The notes: generated by a model not told the origin, from the sequence alone. A stretch of DNA of 64,000 nt from Trichoplusia ni (GCF_003590095.1 NC_039478.1:19654001-19718000); one strand, 5' to 3'; positions 1-12,706 are shown, counted from the stretch's first letter. Numbers and translations are program-made.

Positions 1-3000
1 ATGAACCTTTCTCCAGTCAACCGGAACGTGAACGCGTTTGCCCGCGACACCACCGCGTGCCGGATCCACACTCCACACCACCGAGGACAAAGCTTTTAGC
101 TTGTTCATTCGTCAGCGTCATTCAATCCATAAAATCTAAGCCTACTTTGTGTTCATATAACTTTGGATTTATCAATAGGTCTAGGTCTACGTATTTTTTG
201 AAATTTCAAAGAAAGCTTGTTTTTTACTTTCATGAGCTCAAATTCCTCAATCCGCCTCGTCTGTTCAGGGGTGATCGATTCGTTTCTTATTTTTACAATT
301 TAATCCGTTTAATGGAGAATATTTAAGCTAAAGTAATCTACTACTATTGCAAATACTTATCCGTTATGCACGACTTCGGCTCTGCTAAAGATAAAGCAAT
401 GTTTTGATGATTCTTATTGGAATGTTTCTGCTTTCTGCATGTGGAGATGCGTGCTCCACGCGGCCCTCCCCAGTCCCGCAGCAAGCCGCTTGCTGGCTAT
501 GTGCGAGTAGCTACGGATACGTGCGGGCGCTGAGTGGCGATCATTTCACCCGCGATGAAATCACACGGCCCGCCAATTACCACACGTTATCCAATTGAGC
601 GCGCGCTTCACAATTATGACCTTAATGCGCTAATGCCGACATCGCGGTCACGGTATACCGTCATAAACACCTTAGTGTATATGATGGTATAGCTTCCCAG
701 AAATACGCACATCTTAAGCTGCTACACAATGACAGGTTTGATCCTTTGGCAAGCCACAACTACTCATTCCATCTCACTACAATAACAATTTCTTCTACTT
801 ATGCGAAGTGGTCTATAATAATTTATTAGTTTGTTACATTTAATGCCCGAACTCTGTCCGGTCGATGAGTAACATTTTGACGAGTCGACCAAATTTAACA
901 AACATTATTTTACAACTACTTAATAAAAGTGAATTCCATTAGCAAAATAATTTAACTAGATAGCTAGGCAAGACAGACAGAGATATGAATAAATGACGCC
1001 AGTGTTAAATTATTGCAGTATTTTAGGCGTGTTAGTTTTTATTAAAATTGATTTTCCTCTATTGCTGTCAGTGACGAGTACGGACATGGCGCACTCCCAG
1101 CCAACTGGTAACCTTATACCCACGTGCCACACAAATACCGCTTATAAGTGATTGAGTGGTGAAAGTTCCGTTTTATGGACACATTAGCTATTGGCTCAAA
1201 GAATGTGAGTAAAATAAAGTAACGTCACAATTTATAATAAAACCAAATAAAGCACTGCAGGGAAGGTGTAAACTTAACAAATTTGAACAGATAAAACACT
1301 TTGAGCAACAAGCGTGACACTGGGTCACGATTGATATGAACCTAACCTGACATTTGGAGGACTGTACAACGTTTGACAATGTCTATCTAGTAAATGTAGA
1401 TAGGTGCCAGGTATGATTTTCGTCATAAGTAAAAACAGCTTCAGAAATAACTCTATTACAAAAAATTTAATGCGAATTAATGAACGAACTTCTCCAATAT
1501 TTTTTAATGTTTTGTTTGATAATAATCTAAAAAAAATGTGCTGTGACGTTATTTACTCGTAATAAAACACACGGTCAAATACGCGCCCGCGCGCTGGCGC
1601 TGTAGCAGACAGGTTGCGGTTTGTTTTCCTTGTTGCCTATGCGCTCGACAAGCATATATTTTGCGTTGAATATTTGTTGCTTCGGCGGACAGTGCTGCGG
1701 AATATTTGCTGTTTGGCCAAATCACTATCCGTGGCAACCCTTGTACAAACACTTTAATTTAACTCATCTCTTCAATTTTGGGTCAGCTTTGTGTTTGTTC
1801 AATACATGTGTCGACGTCAATAAGGTTCATGTTTCATTGTACAAGTGAAAGTAAGGTTTTGCGCTACTTGCTACTATCCAATATGTAGGAAAATATATTT
1901 CTTTAAAATAAAACAGGTTTCGTGAAGCTATAGTGTTGCTGAGAAGTTATTACGATCTATGACACGTGAAGGCATGTGTCGATCCTCTTTAATCTTCTAT
2001 ATCACTGAAAACTTTGTAAACTAGGAGCAAAATATATTATATTGTGCCTCTGACGGAATTAAAAACCAGATTTAATAAACAAGTTTCTCGAGCGCCGAGT
2101 TCTCATCTCACTCGCGTTTTTGTGCGTGTTCTGCAAACAATAAAGACGCAGTAGACAAGTCCTCACGGCAGTCGTTGTCTGTTGACTAACCTAACGGAAA
2201 AAGTGTAACAATAAAACAATCGCTCGCGTCGATCTACACAATCATAACATTATCTAGTACTTATGTAGGGATTTACATATAAATGAAAATTCACTTTCTA
2301 ATGACTGCGGCTTTGTGCGCGGATTGCGGTAATGATAGTGAAAGTGCGCGGGCGCAGGACGCGGCGCGCCGCGCCGTCCCGCGTCCGTGCGCCCTGCTTT
2401 TACAAAGCTAATATGAGACTGAAGGAAACGTCACGTGAACTCTGCGGTTTTATTTTTTTCGTCTACGTAGAGTGAGACTTCAGTAAATAACATCAAAGCT
2501 TTATAAATAAATAGATTCTTGGGTGGTAGCGGACTCTGACTCTAGAACACGGGTACATGACAATGGTCGATAGCGGCGGGCACTCGGCGGCACTACTCGT
2601 GGTTTCTGTCATTCAGACATGTTATCGATTAACCTGTTTACATGACACTCAATCTTGCCTGTTTGTGTTTGTTGTGGATTACGTAGATAACACACGTAGG
2701 TATTGAGACTTTATCAGGATTACGATTAACTTACTATAATGTATTTGTTAATTGTCTACCTGTACTGATACGAAGGTCATTCGCATCTGGTTAGTTTACT
2801 AGAGCTTAATATACGATAGATCCAAGTGAAGGATACTTCGTGCTTACACCATTAAAGTCGATCAATCGCTGTAGAAAGTTATGTGGTTACGGTGCGCTAT
2901 TATAGTTTTAGGCGTGTGCTCCAGACTATCAGAAATCTCAAGTTATTAATATGCTATGTTAAGAGTAATTTGCCACCGCGGTGTTCCTATAACAGATGAT

Positions 3001-4643
3001 CTGATAAAATTATGTCATAAAGTCGGCGATTAGTCCATGAAAATAACCCTAATTTTCATAAAACTAACGTCCCATGGGCATCATTTACACGGGTGGGTAA
3101 AATCGTCTCTAAGAACATTTTGCAATTGATCAACAAAATAACTAACTAGATCGTGTACGCTATCTTGGACGACTGAGACGTGACCTATCTAAGATTCAAG
3201 AGCCTGAAACAAGTTACCTACATATTTCCGTATGAAAATGTACACTAAAGTATTGTTTTCTTTAGAAGACCTTCTTTACTTTATAAAAAAATGGCCACCC
3301 ATTAAATCTCCGATTTTAGTGAGTGAGAAAATTAAAATAGCTGTTAAGTTTGCTTACTTTTTCAGTTTTATTACACCGGCAACCGAGATACATCATCTGT
3401 GAAAATTTCAACTGTCTAAAGTAGGGTTCTGTTTTTCTTCCGTCCGTGCGTGTGTACCAGATATATTATCATTTTGCGTCAGTCTGTGACATCATAGCTC
3501 CTGAAAGCATTGAGGGACTTTAATTTAGTTTGTTTTGTGTTAAAGTTGGATTACGTGCGAGTATTCTTAGACATGTGAAAAGCGAGAGTAGGGAATAACA
3601 GAATGTCTTCAAATATACTCGAGTAGGGTCGAGAAATAGAATATTGATGACCTGAACAAGATTATGCTAAGCTAAGCTTCGTGATACGAGATGATAAGAT
3701 TAGTAGTTGGAAAATGGGATATGGAAATTCAATTGCCAAGTGAGAATATCAATTACATTAACATTAATTAATCACAATTACATCTCAGTCTTTGCAATTC
3801 TGCTTATAAAGAATGATTGATCGATCATGAAGTTGAATTGACATGTAAGAATAGATTATTATCCTATTGAGTTCGGAAGCGCAATATAAACACGACGGTT
3901 TCACTAGGTATCCTCAGCTTCTCAGGCTCGGCCAGCCCGGCCTGCGGCGACCCACATGCGTCCGGTTCATTCACAATCTTCAAACATGGTAGCAGCTGCC
4001 AATAGGAATCAAAGCTTGGCTTAATTAATTATTTTTGTTTAAATAATTTGGGGATTCCTGATTGTGACATTTTTTTCTATATTATAGATTTTATTTAGAT
4101 TAGACGATACGATGATTATCGCGGTCGGTGTCAGCTAATGTTCTGACACTGACAAAGCTCTGACTGAAAAGACAAAAGAGCTTGTGATTTACATGTCATA
4201 AGGTAAGCTGGGTGATGTCCGAGTTGTTGTCTGGGAGCACGACTGTAATTGCTTCTATTAATTAAAGCTAACCTGCTGTGTTAATAGACACTCATTTAAC
4301 AAACACTTAATTAAATCACAAGAGGTCAAAGCGTAAACTAAGGACGATTATTAATCACTGGAAAGGTGATTCAGCCTATAATTTGTTAAAGCTACAGGAG
4401 TACGGGTCAGGGTCCTGGAGTCTGTCTTAATGCCGCTGTACCAACATTCCGTCACCGCTATATTTGTGAGTATAACACTGTGGGCTACTCGATAGTAGGT
4501 AGGAAGGCCCAACCACTTTGAATTAAGCCCAAATTTGTTTAAGCTTCTCTGATTTTAGAGTCCCTAGCGAGGGTTCGCAAACATTTAAATATGTCTTTAT
4601 TACACAAATATCGGAATACGGAATACACAAAATACACAAAAAT

Positions 4644-4915
4644 CGGGCCTGTTGGTCTAGTGGTTAGTGATCCTGACTGCTGTACCGGAGGTCGTGGGTT
4701 TGATTCCCGCCCAGGATAAATGTTGTGTGATGAGTATGATCATTTGTTCTGCTGTCTGGATGTAATTTATCTATAATATGTATGTACATATTTAGGAATA
4801 TATAAGTAAGTTTATCAGTTGTCTGATTACCATAACACAAGCTCTGCTTAGCTAGGGATCAGATAACCGTGTGTGAGTTGTCCCTGGATATATTATATTA
4901 TTATTATATATTATA
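4644..4915 (+). repeat. tRNA-derived SINE-like element
   Basis: The head resembles a tRNA gene. An A-box-like block (tggtctagtggttagtgatc) starts near 4,653 and a B-box-like block (gtgggtttgattcccgcc) near 4,694. A non-tRNA body of about 180 bases follows and ends in an AT-rich repeat (tatattatattattatta). A tRNA-like promoter joined to an unrelated tail is the SINE signature. The right boundary is approximate and no target-site duplication was established. Confidence 0.7.
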
Positions 4916-5843
4916 TACATGACAATAAGTAGAATCCGGAGTTTCGTTAGTGCTCAGCTGTGGTTGCAGTGGAGCTTCTGTTACTCGGCGACAGTGTCCC
5001 GCAGTGCAGCGACCGCGCGGCCGCGGCGACCCTGACCGTCAGCGTCAGCTCTATATTTGTACGCGGTGCACATCGGTCGCTAGGCGCCCCACTTACGTCA
5101 CTACATCATATCATAGCCGTCGGTATCTGCGAACCACTGCGAGCCCGACCTTACACCAACAGTTTAATGACTGAAGTTGAACTATTCACATTACGAGAGA
5201 ACGAGACTTCTGGTCATTTTGATTGAAATTATTGTGTAATAAATATGTTCTCATAAGCTATTACAGAGGGTGGAATTTTTTGACACCGCATAAAAAACAT
5301 TCTCCTTTGACCCGGCTATGATTAACTTCGACAGTTCCAAGGGATCGCAGATCTCTATTAAGGCCAGCGGCCATCATTTTAATGACCGCTGGCATCATGT
5401 ATTCGCAAATATTTGCATCTATTACCTACTAATACATTTACAACCTAGATAGATATATACACTAAGGTATTCTATTTAATTTAATTTATGCCACCCACCT
5501 TCTTTTCGTGGTCGGTTAAATTATAATACTGTTAGCGCAATATATACCGTATCTTTCCCGACTATATATTATTATGGCATTCAGATACGTGTGTATATTC
5601 GATGCACCTACTCATCGTGCTGTCTGGATGGGTTTCATTTAATGAGCGTGCTTTTAATGACGACTAATGTTTAGCTCTCAAATTCTGAAAAGGCGAAATG
5701 TATGGAAAATTAACCGCAAATTTGCAGTTACAATAAACATAGATGGTAGAGTCACAGGCCAATTGTGCAGCCCGGTTGCACCAAGTGTGCAGACAACTTC
5801 ACGGGGCCTGCAATTTTTTTAAAGGTACATAATTACTTCCGAC

Positions 5844-6065
5844 TGCACGGATAGCCGAGTGGTTGAGGTCATCACGCCAAACCCACTGTGCGCGACGTGT
5901 CGCGGGTTCGATCCCCGCGTGCTTTTGTGTGATCCACGTGCTTGTTCTGAGTCTGGGTGTCTTTGTGCATATGAATTGTATGTTTCTGAAACCCCCCGCG
6001 ATACAAGGATTAAATTCTTTAGTGCGGGAGTCGTTTTTTTTAAAGAAAAGAAAGAAAAGAAAAAA
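5844..6065 (+). repeat. tRNA-derived SINE-like element, second family
   Basis: The head has an A-box-like segment (gatagccgagtggttgaggt) and a B-box-like segment (gcgggttcgatccccgc). The body contains 'gtctgggtgt', 'tgtttctgaaacc' and 'gatacaaggattaaa', then an A-rich tail near 6,040-6,065. The same body words occur at 53,940-54,237 and near 54,890-54,960, so this is a dispersed family. Two overlapping open frames here are artefacts of the repeat. Confidence 0.75.
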
Positions 6066-7583
6066 GATTGCAAGACAGTTACATCTGTTATAAGTTTTAA
6101 ATATTTAATGTATTTTTGTGGATTATCGAGGCAAAACCTATACAGAGTGTCAGTTGCGAGAGAGTTTCGTAACATTCTTCTCTAGGTACTCATACCTAGA
6201 GGCTACTACTACAAAACGTGTATTTACATATTCTACATAACAAATAGGTACCGATTGAAACAGGTCTCTATGCGTACATATTTAGATTATGTTAATATAT
6301 TGCAGGCGGTATGCTATTATCTATGTCTAAAACATTAAACGATATAGGGATCGACAGTGACAGTATACATTAAAAAATTGAAAACCCCCGACCCAATTAG
6401 AAACATTAAGAGAACTAGTCAAGACAAATTCAATGAGCCCAAACTCGATGGGTTTACTAAAAGGTATTTGATATTATACAGGGTTAGGGTTCCAGAAGAC
6501 ATTAGTATTTCAGATCCCACATATGCTTGCAAGTAAACTGAGCGTGTAACATTCCTATCACACCTAACAAACGACCTGATGACCTTGACGACCTGATCCG
6601 ATTTCCGCCAAACATAGCCAAGAACACTCTCGACTAATATACCTTTTAAACCAAAAAAATCGCATTAAAATCGGTTCACCCGTTTGGCACACACGTCAAA
6701 CTCATAATACCCCGTCGTTTTTGCGTCGGGGGTTAAAAAAATATTTATAGTTTGTAGAAAATCTAAGTATTTGTTATTTTATTTATGAAAGCCTGCTAAT
6801 TGAACTTGAATCGATTTATAGTTCGTGCGTTCTAAGATGATACGGGTGACAGGTAATAGTTGACAATCGTAGTGAAGTTGCCTAACGAAAATGAATCGAT
6901 TCTTCTAAAATATCGAATAAGTTCGTAAAGGAAATGAAATCGAATTTATCGATTTTAGATTTTATGTTTAATTCAATTGCCAAGAAAAGATTAATTTGTA
7001 AATACATAATGATAAAGTCTTTTTTTGTGGTTTTTGGACATTGTAAGATGCGAAAAAAAACAATAACAACAAACAACGGGCTTTGCAAAAACAAAAACTT
7101 AACAAAGCAATAACAAAATTCACAATCAACAAAAACTGAAAAACTAAAACAAACACAAACCTCATACAAGGCAGATGCACTCGTTCTAACGTTTGACGAT
7201 TGCGAAATGCAATACGATCATAAGATGGACGCTCCGATTCATCGATTTGATGTCGATGCAACACTCAATCTCCATTGACAAAAGTTCCGTTCCATGCATC
7301 TGACATTTTTATGACATAATTTCATCTTTATTAAAATGAAAATTCATTAAAATATATTACAGTTAATAACATAAATAATATTTGTTCCGTTATTAATTAT
7401 TTAAAATATCCTGTGTCATATCATTACAATTACGCGCAACAGCTAGTATTTAGTAATCAAAATCACATAGAACCAAAATTGCACTAGTTGTTATAATACC
7501 AATTAAATCATGGTCACTATGACCAGATTAATTATGTTCGTGGGCATTGCGCGAGCTATAATGTCGTCGTATGTTGTCGACAG

Positions 7584-7680
7584 GAGGCGGAGCTGAGCAC
7601 GTGGACGGCGTTCCTGCAGCGCGCCGTGGACGCCACCTACAACACCGAGGTCGTCATCGACAACCTGCACAACATGATCG
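7584..7680 (+). CDS. Penultimate coding exon of the unrecognised + strand gene
   Basis: The exon is 97 bases: 32 codons plus one base. The acceptor is 'gtcgacag' with a poor polypyrimidine tract, so an acceptor three bases either way is possible. The donor is g|gtattc. All but a few codons end in G or C, which strongly contrasts with the AT-rich flanks. Confidence 0.7.
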
Positions 7681-8672
7681 GTATTCTCGCACCCTTCATT
7701 ATATTTACTAACAACAAAACATACAACCGTCTTCAAATACAAAACTTCTGAGTTAAACTGAAATAGATACGAAAGAAAAAGATACATACGAAGTTTTCAA
7801 GTCGGTTGAAAACTACACTGCACCTACTTATCAAGTAACACGGTATTTAGGTTTTCGCTTTCTCGTACAAATTTGACGTTGACGTGACATTGACGAGACA
7901 GCGCCAGCAACACGATTGCTCATAAAACATTTATTTGAGATATAAAACATGCTGGAACCTGTAGATGTGTGTGATGCGGCCACGTCCGTGCGTGGGGGTT
8001 TATTGCCCGGCTAAGGTCCCTACGCTTCCTGTGACATAATGGTTTTTATTATAGCCAGGTAATATGACAAAAATATCGCGCTCGTCTGCACGATTCTGGC
8101 TGGCCTTCGTCCTTTTGGACTTCTTACCTTCTTCTCGTATGAATTTTTTTGAAGAACAAAAACGTAAAACTCATCTTCAAATAAAAACTACTGAGCCAAG
8201 CTTAGCCAAACTATCTCTGATGGTAGGTTTGCTACGTGGTTGGTTGGTTGGACATGAGCAGTTAAATGGTCGATTGGTATGTTTGTTGCGCTAAACGTAT
8301 GCCGCTTCCGTTTAAGGAAGGGATGCAAGCACAATTGAATTACCCGACGACGATCTATCGAAAGGTGGTTGCACGGCGGCACGGTCACTTATGAACGGCG
8401 AAGCCCGCTTTTTCCAGCATGTGTAATATGTTACAAGTTTAGGGAGGCTCGGTCAATATAATGTGGGAAGTCCTATTTAAGGTAAAGTTTTTGTTGCAGC
8501 GGAACAGCGTCGCTACGTGCGCGAGGTGTCGTCCAGCAGCGTGTTCACGTCGCTGTGCGGCGACAGCGCGGGCGAGGCGGAGGGCGCGGACGGCGCGGGG
8601 GGCGCGGACCGCTCGCCGCTGGACCGGCGCGCGCCCTCCGTGGCCTGCAGCACGCCCATCGCGCGCGACTAG
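7584..8672 (+). CDS. C-terminal end of an unrecognised protein (last two coding exons)
   Basis: I do not recognise this protein. The coding segments are 7,584-7,680 and 8,500-8,672, joined through an 819-base intron. The donor (atcg|gtattc) and acceptor (ttgttgcag|cgg) give a phase-1 junction, producing an alanine codon. The visible C-terminus is about 89 residues. It starts with a well-structured stretch (EAELSTWTAFLQRAVDATYN, then TEVVIDNLHNMIAEQRRYVR), likely helical and amphipathic. It then becomes acidic, Gly/Ala-rich and disordered, ending PSVACSTPIARD and a TAG stop. Codons end almost entirely in G or C, as in the other genes here. The gene must continue to the left of the window or through unrecognised exons. 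It converges on the myosin gene downstream. Confidence 0.7.
8040..8300 (+). repeat. Diverged interspersed repeat in the last intron
   Basis: The words 'tctggctggccttcgtcctt' and 'ttggacttctt' match, with changes, a segment near 53,545-53,580 (tctggccggcctatgtcctg, ttggacttcttctcg). Both copies are followed by Gly/Leu-coding 'ggttggttgg'-like sequence. This looks like one dispersed repeat family and not an exon, although an open frame runs through it. Confidence 0.45.
8500..8672 (+). CDS. Last coding exon of the unrecognised + strand gene
   Basis: The coding part is 173 bases with a good acceptor (tttttgttgcag). It begins by completing the split alanine codon, continues EQRRYVREVSSSSVFTSLCG, passes through an acidic Gly/Ala/Asp run, and stops at TAG 8,670-8,672. 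Codon use is extremely rich in G/C third positions. A candidate AATAAA lies only 78 bases downstream. Confidence 0.75.
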
Positions 8673-9917
8673 CCCCCGCCGCGCCCGCGCCTTGCCATGC
8701 GTCGTGATCTCAATGTGAGTGCTGCGGGAAGGAGGAACACCCGACCCAAAATAAATAGCTGCCAGCTGATGTAACGCGCTGACCTTCACGTACCTATTCG
8801 AAACTATATTTTTGTGATCTTGTAATCAATATATGTAATACCTCGAAACACTCGACACTTGATATTCCCCTGAATATTTAATGTTACGATCATAAGGCTC
8901 GATAGCGTTTCGTCTGCTTGCTAAGGCTCACCGCACACTGTGCCGTTCCGGTGGTGTATCTGAAATCTGTTGATTACAATGTCCACATCATTTCTTGACT
9001 CCACGAGTAAAGACGAGTTGTTTCCCTGTGGAGGTCCAGTGCGCGGTGAGCTTTACTCGTTCCGTGTCTGCACGGCCGCCCGAAATAAACGATTTATATG
9101 AAGTCATTCTGCGATAAGCCCGAGTCTCGAGTCGATCATGTAATGTAATGTGAGAGTACAAATATACACGTGTTACCCGGCGCTGCCTTATATTACTCTG
9201 TGTGTTCAAAGCTATTGTCTAATATATTATGCCTGATTTTGTTTTATGTACACATTATTATTACATATTATATTAATATTAAGATTGTATTTATTAGCTT
9301 TAAAAACTACTTGCTCGCTGTTGTTACTGTTGATGTATGGAAGCTCAGCCTTTTAAAATCAAAATTTATAATCTTAACTAAGTGTTAATGTAAAATAGTT
9401 TTTTTTAAATTTGTTATATATTAGTGTGGTTACATAACTAGTGTGCTCGTTCCTGAGCAAATAGTTTGTGAGGATGTGAGCGACACGAGTTGTCTTCCGT
9501 AGTAGTTCACTATTCCACTAATACTTGTATATGCTATTAGTGTTATTGTTTCGATGGTGCTGTATGTGAGTGTCCTCGTGCTGCTCTGCCGCCGAGCGCC
9601 GCTCCTCGGTGTACGTTAGCGGACCGCACACTCCGAAAGCTCACTCGGCATTGTCTATTAATAGCTACTCTAAGGTTTTGAAAACTTTTACATTAATGGG
9701 GATGTTGTCTGGGTGATGGGTTAACTGGTTTGACTAGGTACAACTTTTTGGTACGCTTCTTAAGCCTAATACTTAAGAAGTGGCGGTTCAAAACTTCCTG
9801 ATCTGATAGCGGCTAATCGACCGACGATTTCAATCACCGCTTTTTAATTTTAATTGAATTCGTCTAACAACATTAAATAAAGTGAAATTTTTTAATAAAA
9901 TTGTAGCATACACCACA

Positions 9918-9975
9918 ACAAAGGGGGAGGCCTTTGCCCAGCAGTGGGATCTAAAACAGGCTACATAAAAAAAAT
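9918..9975 (+). mobile_element. 3' tail of an RTE-like non-LTR retrotransposon
   Basis: The sequence reads as the end of a reverse-transcriptase ORF (KGEAFAQQWDLKQAT and stop) followed by an A-rich tail (cataaaaaaaatac). The phrase 'gaggcctttgcccagcagtg' is a familiar terminal motif of lepidopteran non-LTR elements. Only the extreme 3' end remains, typical of a 5'-truncated insertion. Confidence 0.6.
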
Positions 9976-11047
9976 ACACCACACTGCCGGACATTAAACA
10001 AACAGCTGACAGCTGACATCCCTGTTATATTAGCGGAAGCACACGCACCGGCGCTCGTCCTTGACACTTCTTGTTCTTGTAGGTCAGGGGATACCTCATT
10101 CTCACAGATAGGTCATTTTGTGAATGTGCACGTGGGATATTACGCGAATGGACACTGAATTATAATACTGGCGCCGTTTGGCGAGCGCCGGCCCGTCGAC
10201 GGCTTGTGTGCTTTCATTCCGGTATATTTACTATTTACGTCTTGTCTTGTACTGTATGTAGCAAATTCTCAATAAAACAGTATTAGTAAACATTTTATTA
10301 ACTTTCAACATTTGAAGTAATGTTATAAGGTATGTTACAATAAATCAAGAAGAGAGTGGCCAAATTTTATTTAGTGCTTGTATTTAGTACAGAGATACGA
10401 AGCTGAAGGCTCTGATCAGAGGACTGTGTGAAAACCTTTTGGACATGTTAGCTACTCCGTGCGAAATGTGTAAATATATGTTTTAATATAAAGCCTGTTA
10501 ATAAAAATGCTAAAAGTGTTGTTTAAGACAGATTAATATAGAATTTGGATATATTATAATTAATGATTAGGCTCACAGCCGCCTCGCAATGTGATATCTC
10601 AACGAAACATATAATGTTTTTAGTAATCCACTTAGGTGTTGAAGTGGGCCTAGCCGAACCTAGCGCACTCGTCGACGTGTTACTAGTTAACTGTTGCTGC
10701 CTCTGATGCCGAGCGCGGCGCGATTACTGCATGCTGTCGTTTATATTAAACTGTTCATAGATCAAAGAGAGAATTAGTATTCGTGTTGACAAATAGTTTG
10801 TAACCTCTAGCTAGTTAAATATATATTGATGTTTACACAATTATCTGTATTTTACAAATTTTGTCTCTGTCTTTGTATCCTTAAAGAGTTTTGCTTAATG
10901 TGTGCTCGTGTTGTGTTGTAACTGCGGCACTGGACCCAGTACAGAGTCGCCCGCGTCGGCAGTCCGGCCCGCGCGGACGCGGCCCGGACAACACGACGCG
11001 CGCACTCACTACATTCCAGAGTTTACGTATTTTGTGTACTATGTCAA

Positions 11048-11053
11048 AATAAA
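11048..11053 (+). terminator. Candidate poly(A) signal of the + strand gene
   Basis: AATAAA lies in 'gtcaaaataaaaagtgatcg'. It is 24 bases before an AATAAA on the opposite strand, as expected where two genes converge. Confidence 0.4.
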
Positions 11054-11076
11054 AAGTGATCGTTTTAAAATATAAT

Positions 11077-11082
11077 TTTATT
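11077..11082 (-). terminator. Candidate distal poly(A) signal of the myosin gene
   Basis: TTTATT on the + strand is AATAAA on the - strand. If used, the myosin 3' UTR is about 1.05 kb. A nearer alternative AATAAA on the - strand lies at 11,707-11,712. Confidence 0.4.
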
Positions 11083-12130
11083 TGTACCTTTTACTAACAT
11101 AATACATTTGATAGAAATTGTCACAATGAATACATTACATTACAAATAAGTATATTAAATTTATTAATCAGACTCTGGTTGGCAAGCCCGCGGGTGGTCG
11201 TTGCCCGCGGGTCGACACAGTGCTGCCGCTGGCGGCCGAGGCCGGCAACACTCCTCATATGACACGTTATAGCTGCCTCTAGAGCGGTACAGACCGGCGA
11301 GTACGACACATGGTAACAGAGAGGCACACTGTAGAGTGTAGGCTAGCACCGAGACAACCTGCTCGTGCCTAGCTTATACGGGGAGGCTTCGCATCTACCC
11401 TTTTTCATCGCTGTATTTTGTATCAAGTTATTCACATGGTCTGTATTACATTTACTAACTACCGGAAAACTACTTATTAATCTATTCTTCTAGTAGCACC
11501 ACACATATGAGATTATTTCATATTACAGGGTGTACCTGTGCATTTGTATTTTATGCCGCGAAATAATGCGTTGGATTGCTTTTGTAATGACGTGGAAATT
11601 AGATAGCGCAAGCCGAACAATTAAAAAAATAGCGACACAAAACAATAAAGTCTATGACTTTCGAACTGTATCGAAGTATAGAAGTAGAAAGATACTGATA
11701 TTCACTTTTATTCGGTGTTAGGTTGCGCATTCTGTAAACTAATATTCCCGAGGCGAATAATAGAAGTGGTACTACTATAGGTAGGATGAACATGTTAATA
11801 GGTATATTCTAACATTTAATACAATATTCGAAATACCTATGTACCTAGGCTTTTTCAATATTTTTATGTAACGATCCGGATCTAATCATGAATTCGGTGA
11901 CGCGGGACAACCTGTATAACATTTTCTGTATTTATGGCACAGGAACGGAAAGCAGATAGCACCCTTGAAGTCTCAGAAACGTCGTCTCCCACAACTCTGT
12001 TTACATTGGCATATTAAATACCGTCGGGCAAACTAATATAGGTATCGGGTTGATGTATAAATAACAGTATGGCCGCCGTGTGCGGTGGCTAGCTCCGGCA
12101 GCGGCCACACGCCTAGTCTAGTATGTACAG

Positions 12131-12706
12131 TCAGGCCTTGGCGGGCGGCGCGGGCGGCGGCGGCGCGGGAGGGCGCGCGCGCGCGGGCGCCAGCACGCCG
12201 TGCGGCACGCTGACGGTGCGGCCCGCCGCCTGCACGGCCACGTGGCCGCGCCGCGCCGCGCCCACCACCAGCACCGTGTCGCCCGCGCGCAGCCGCAGCG
12301 CGCCCGACTCGTCGCTCCACTCCGCGCCCACGGTGCGCTGCTGCGGGTAGCCGAGCTTCACGCCGCCGGCCACGGTGTACGCGCGCGACGGCGGCAGCGG
12401 CGGCGGCCGCTCCTGCGAGGGGGGGAGCGCTCGGTCAGGGACGGGCAGGGGAACCGGAGGGAGCGAAAAGCGAAACGGCTCGCCTACCAGATCGAGGCCG
12501 AACAGAGAGCAGGTGCGCTTCACTAGCGCCGGGTCGCACTTGTCGGCGGGGTCGGGCGGCGGCGTGCCGGCGATGGGCGCGGGCCGAGGCCGCGCGGGGC
12601 CCAGCGCGGGCGCGGCGCGAGCCAGCCGCCCGCGGTGCCGCCGCCACGCTGCCTGGATACACTCGGCGGCCGCCTGGCGCCGTGCGCGCCTCATGCGCTC
12701 TAACAC
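12131..12706 (-). CDS. dachs: Myosin exon 11: IQ motif and C-terminal tail
   Basis: The acceptor is cttgcag|gtg and the stop is TGA at 12,133-12,131. The first residues carry the IQ light-chain-binding motif (ECIQAAWRRHRGRL), followed by Pro/Ala-rich linker and KRTCSLFGLDL. Then comes a module ending near SVPHGVL that resembles an SH3-like fold (LRLRAGDTVLVVGA). A 75-base segment inside (12,413-12,487) has intron-like ends; without it, LFGLDL joins directly to ERPPPLPPSR. Confidence 0.85.
   Translation of the reverse strand: MLERMRRARRQAAAECIQAAWRRHRGRLARAAPALGPARPRPAPIAGTPPPDPADKCDPALVKRTCSLFGLDLVGEPFRFSLPPVPLPVPDRALPPSQERPPPLPPSRAYTVAGGVKLGYPQQRTVGAEWSDESGALRLRAGDTVLVVGAARRGHVAVQAAGRTVSVPHGVLAPARARPPAPPPPAPPAKA

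Larger units (their letters stand above)
1..7583. other. Non-coding stretch, probably intron of the + strand gene
   Basis: No convincing exon was seen on either strand. Open frames here are short, AT-rich and lack the G/C-ending codon bias of the window's real exons. The stretch contains two tRNA-derived SINE-like copies (about 4,644-4,915 and 5,844-6,065), a GC-rich island at 2,340-2,400 and AT-rich simple sequence around 4,885-4,920. Because an internal exon of the + strand gene begins at 7,584, most of this is probably its upstream intron; that is inference. Confidence 0.5.
8673..11060 (+). other. Probable 3' UTR and downstream region of the + strand gene
   Basis: There is no coding potential. 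AATAAA hexamers occur at 8,750, 9,084, 10,271 and 11,048, so the transcript could end at any of them. The last, facing an opposite-strand signal, makes the neatest gene boundary. A non-LTR tail fragment sits at about 9,918-9,975. The 3' end assignment is inference without transcript data. Confidence 0.4.

Noticed and set aside
4644..4715. A true tRNA gene
   Set aside because: The A and B boxes are tRNA-like, but a convincing acceptor stem was not found and the sequence runs into a SINE body. The same applies at 5,844 and 54,237.
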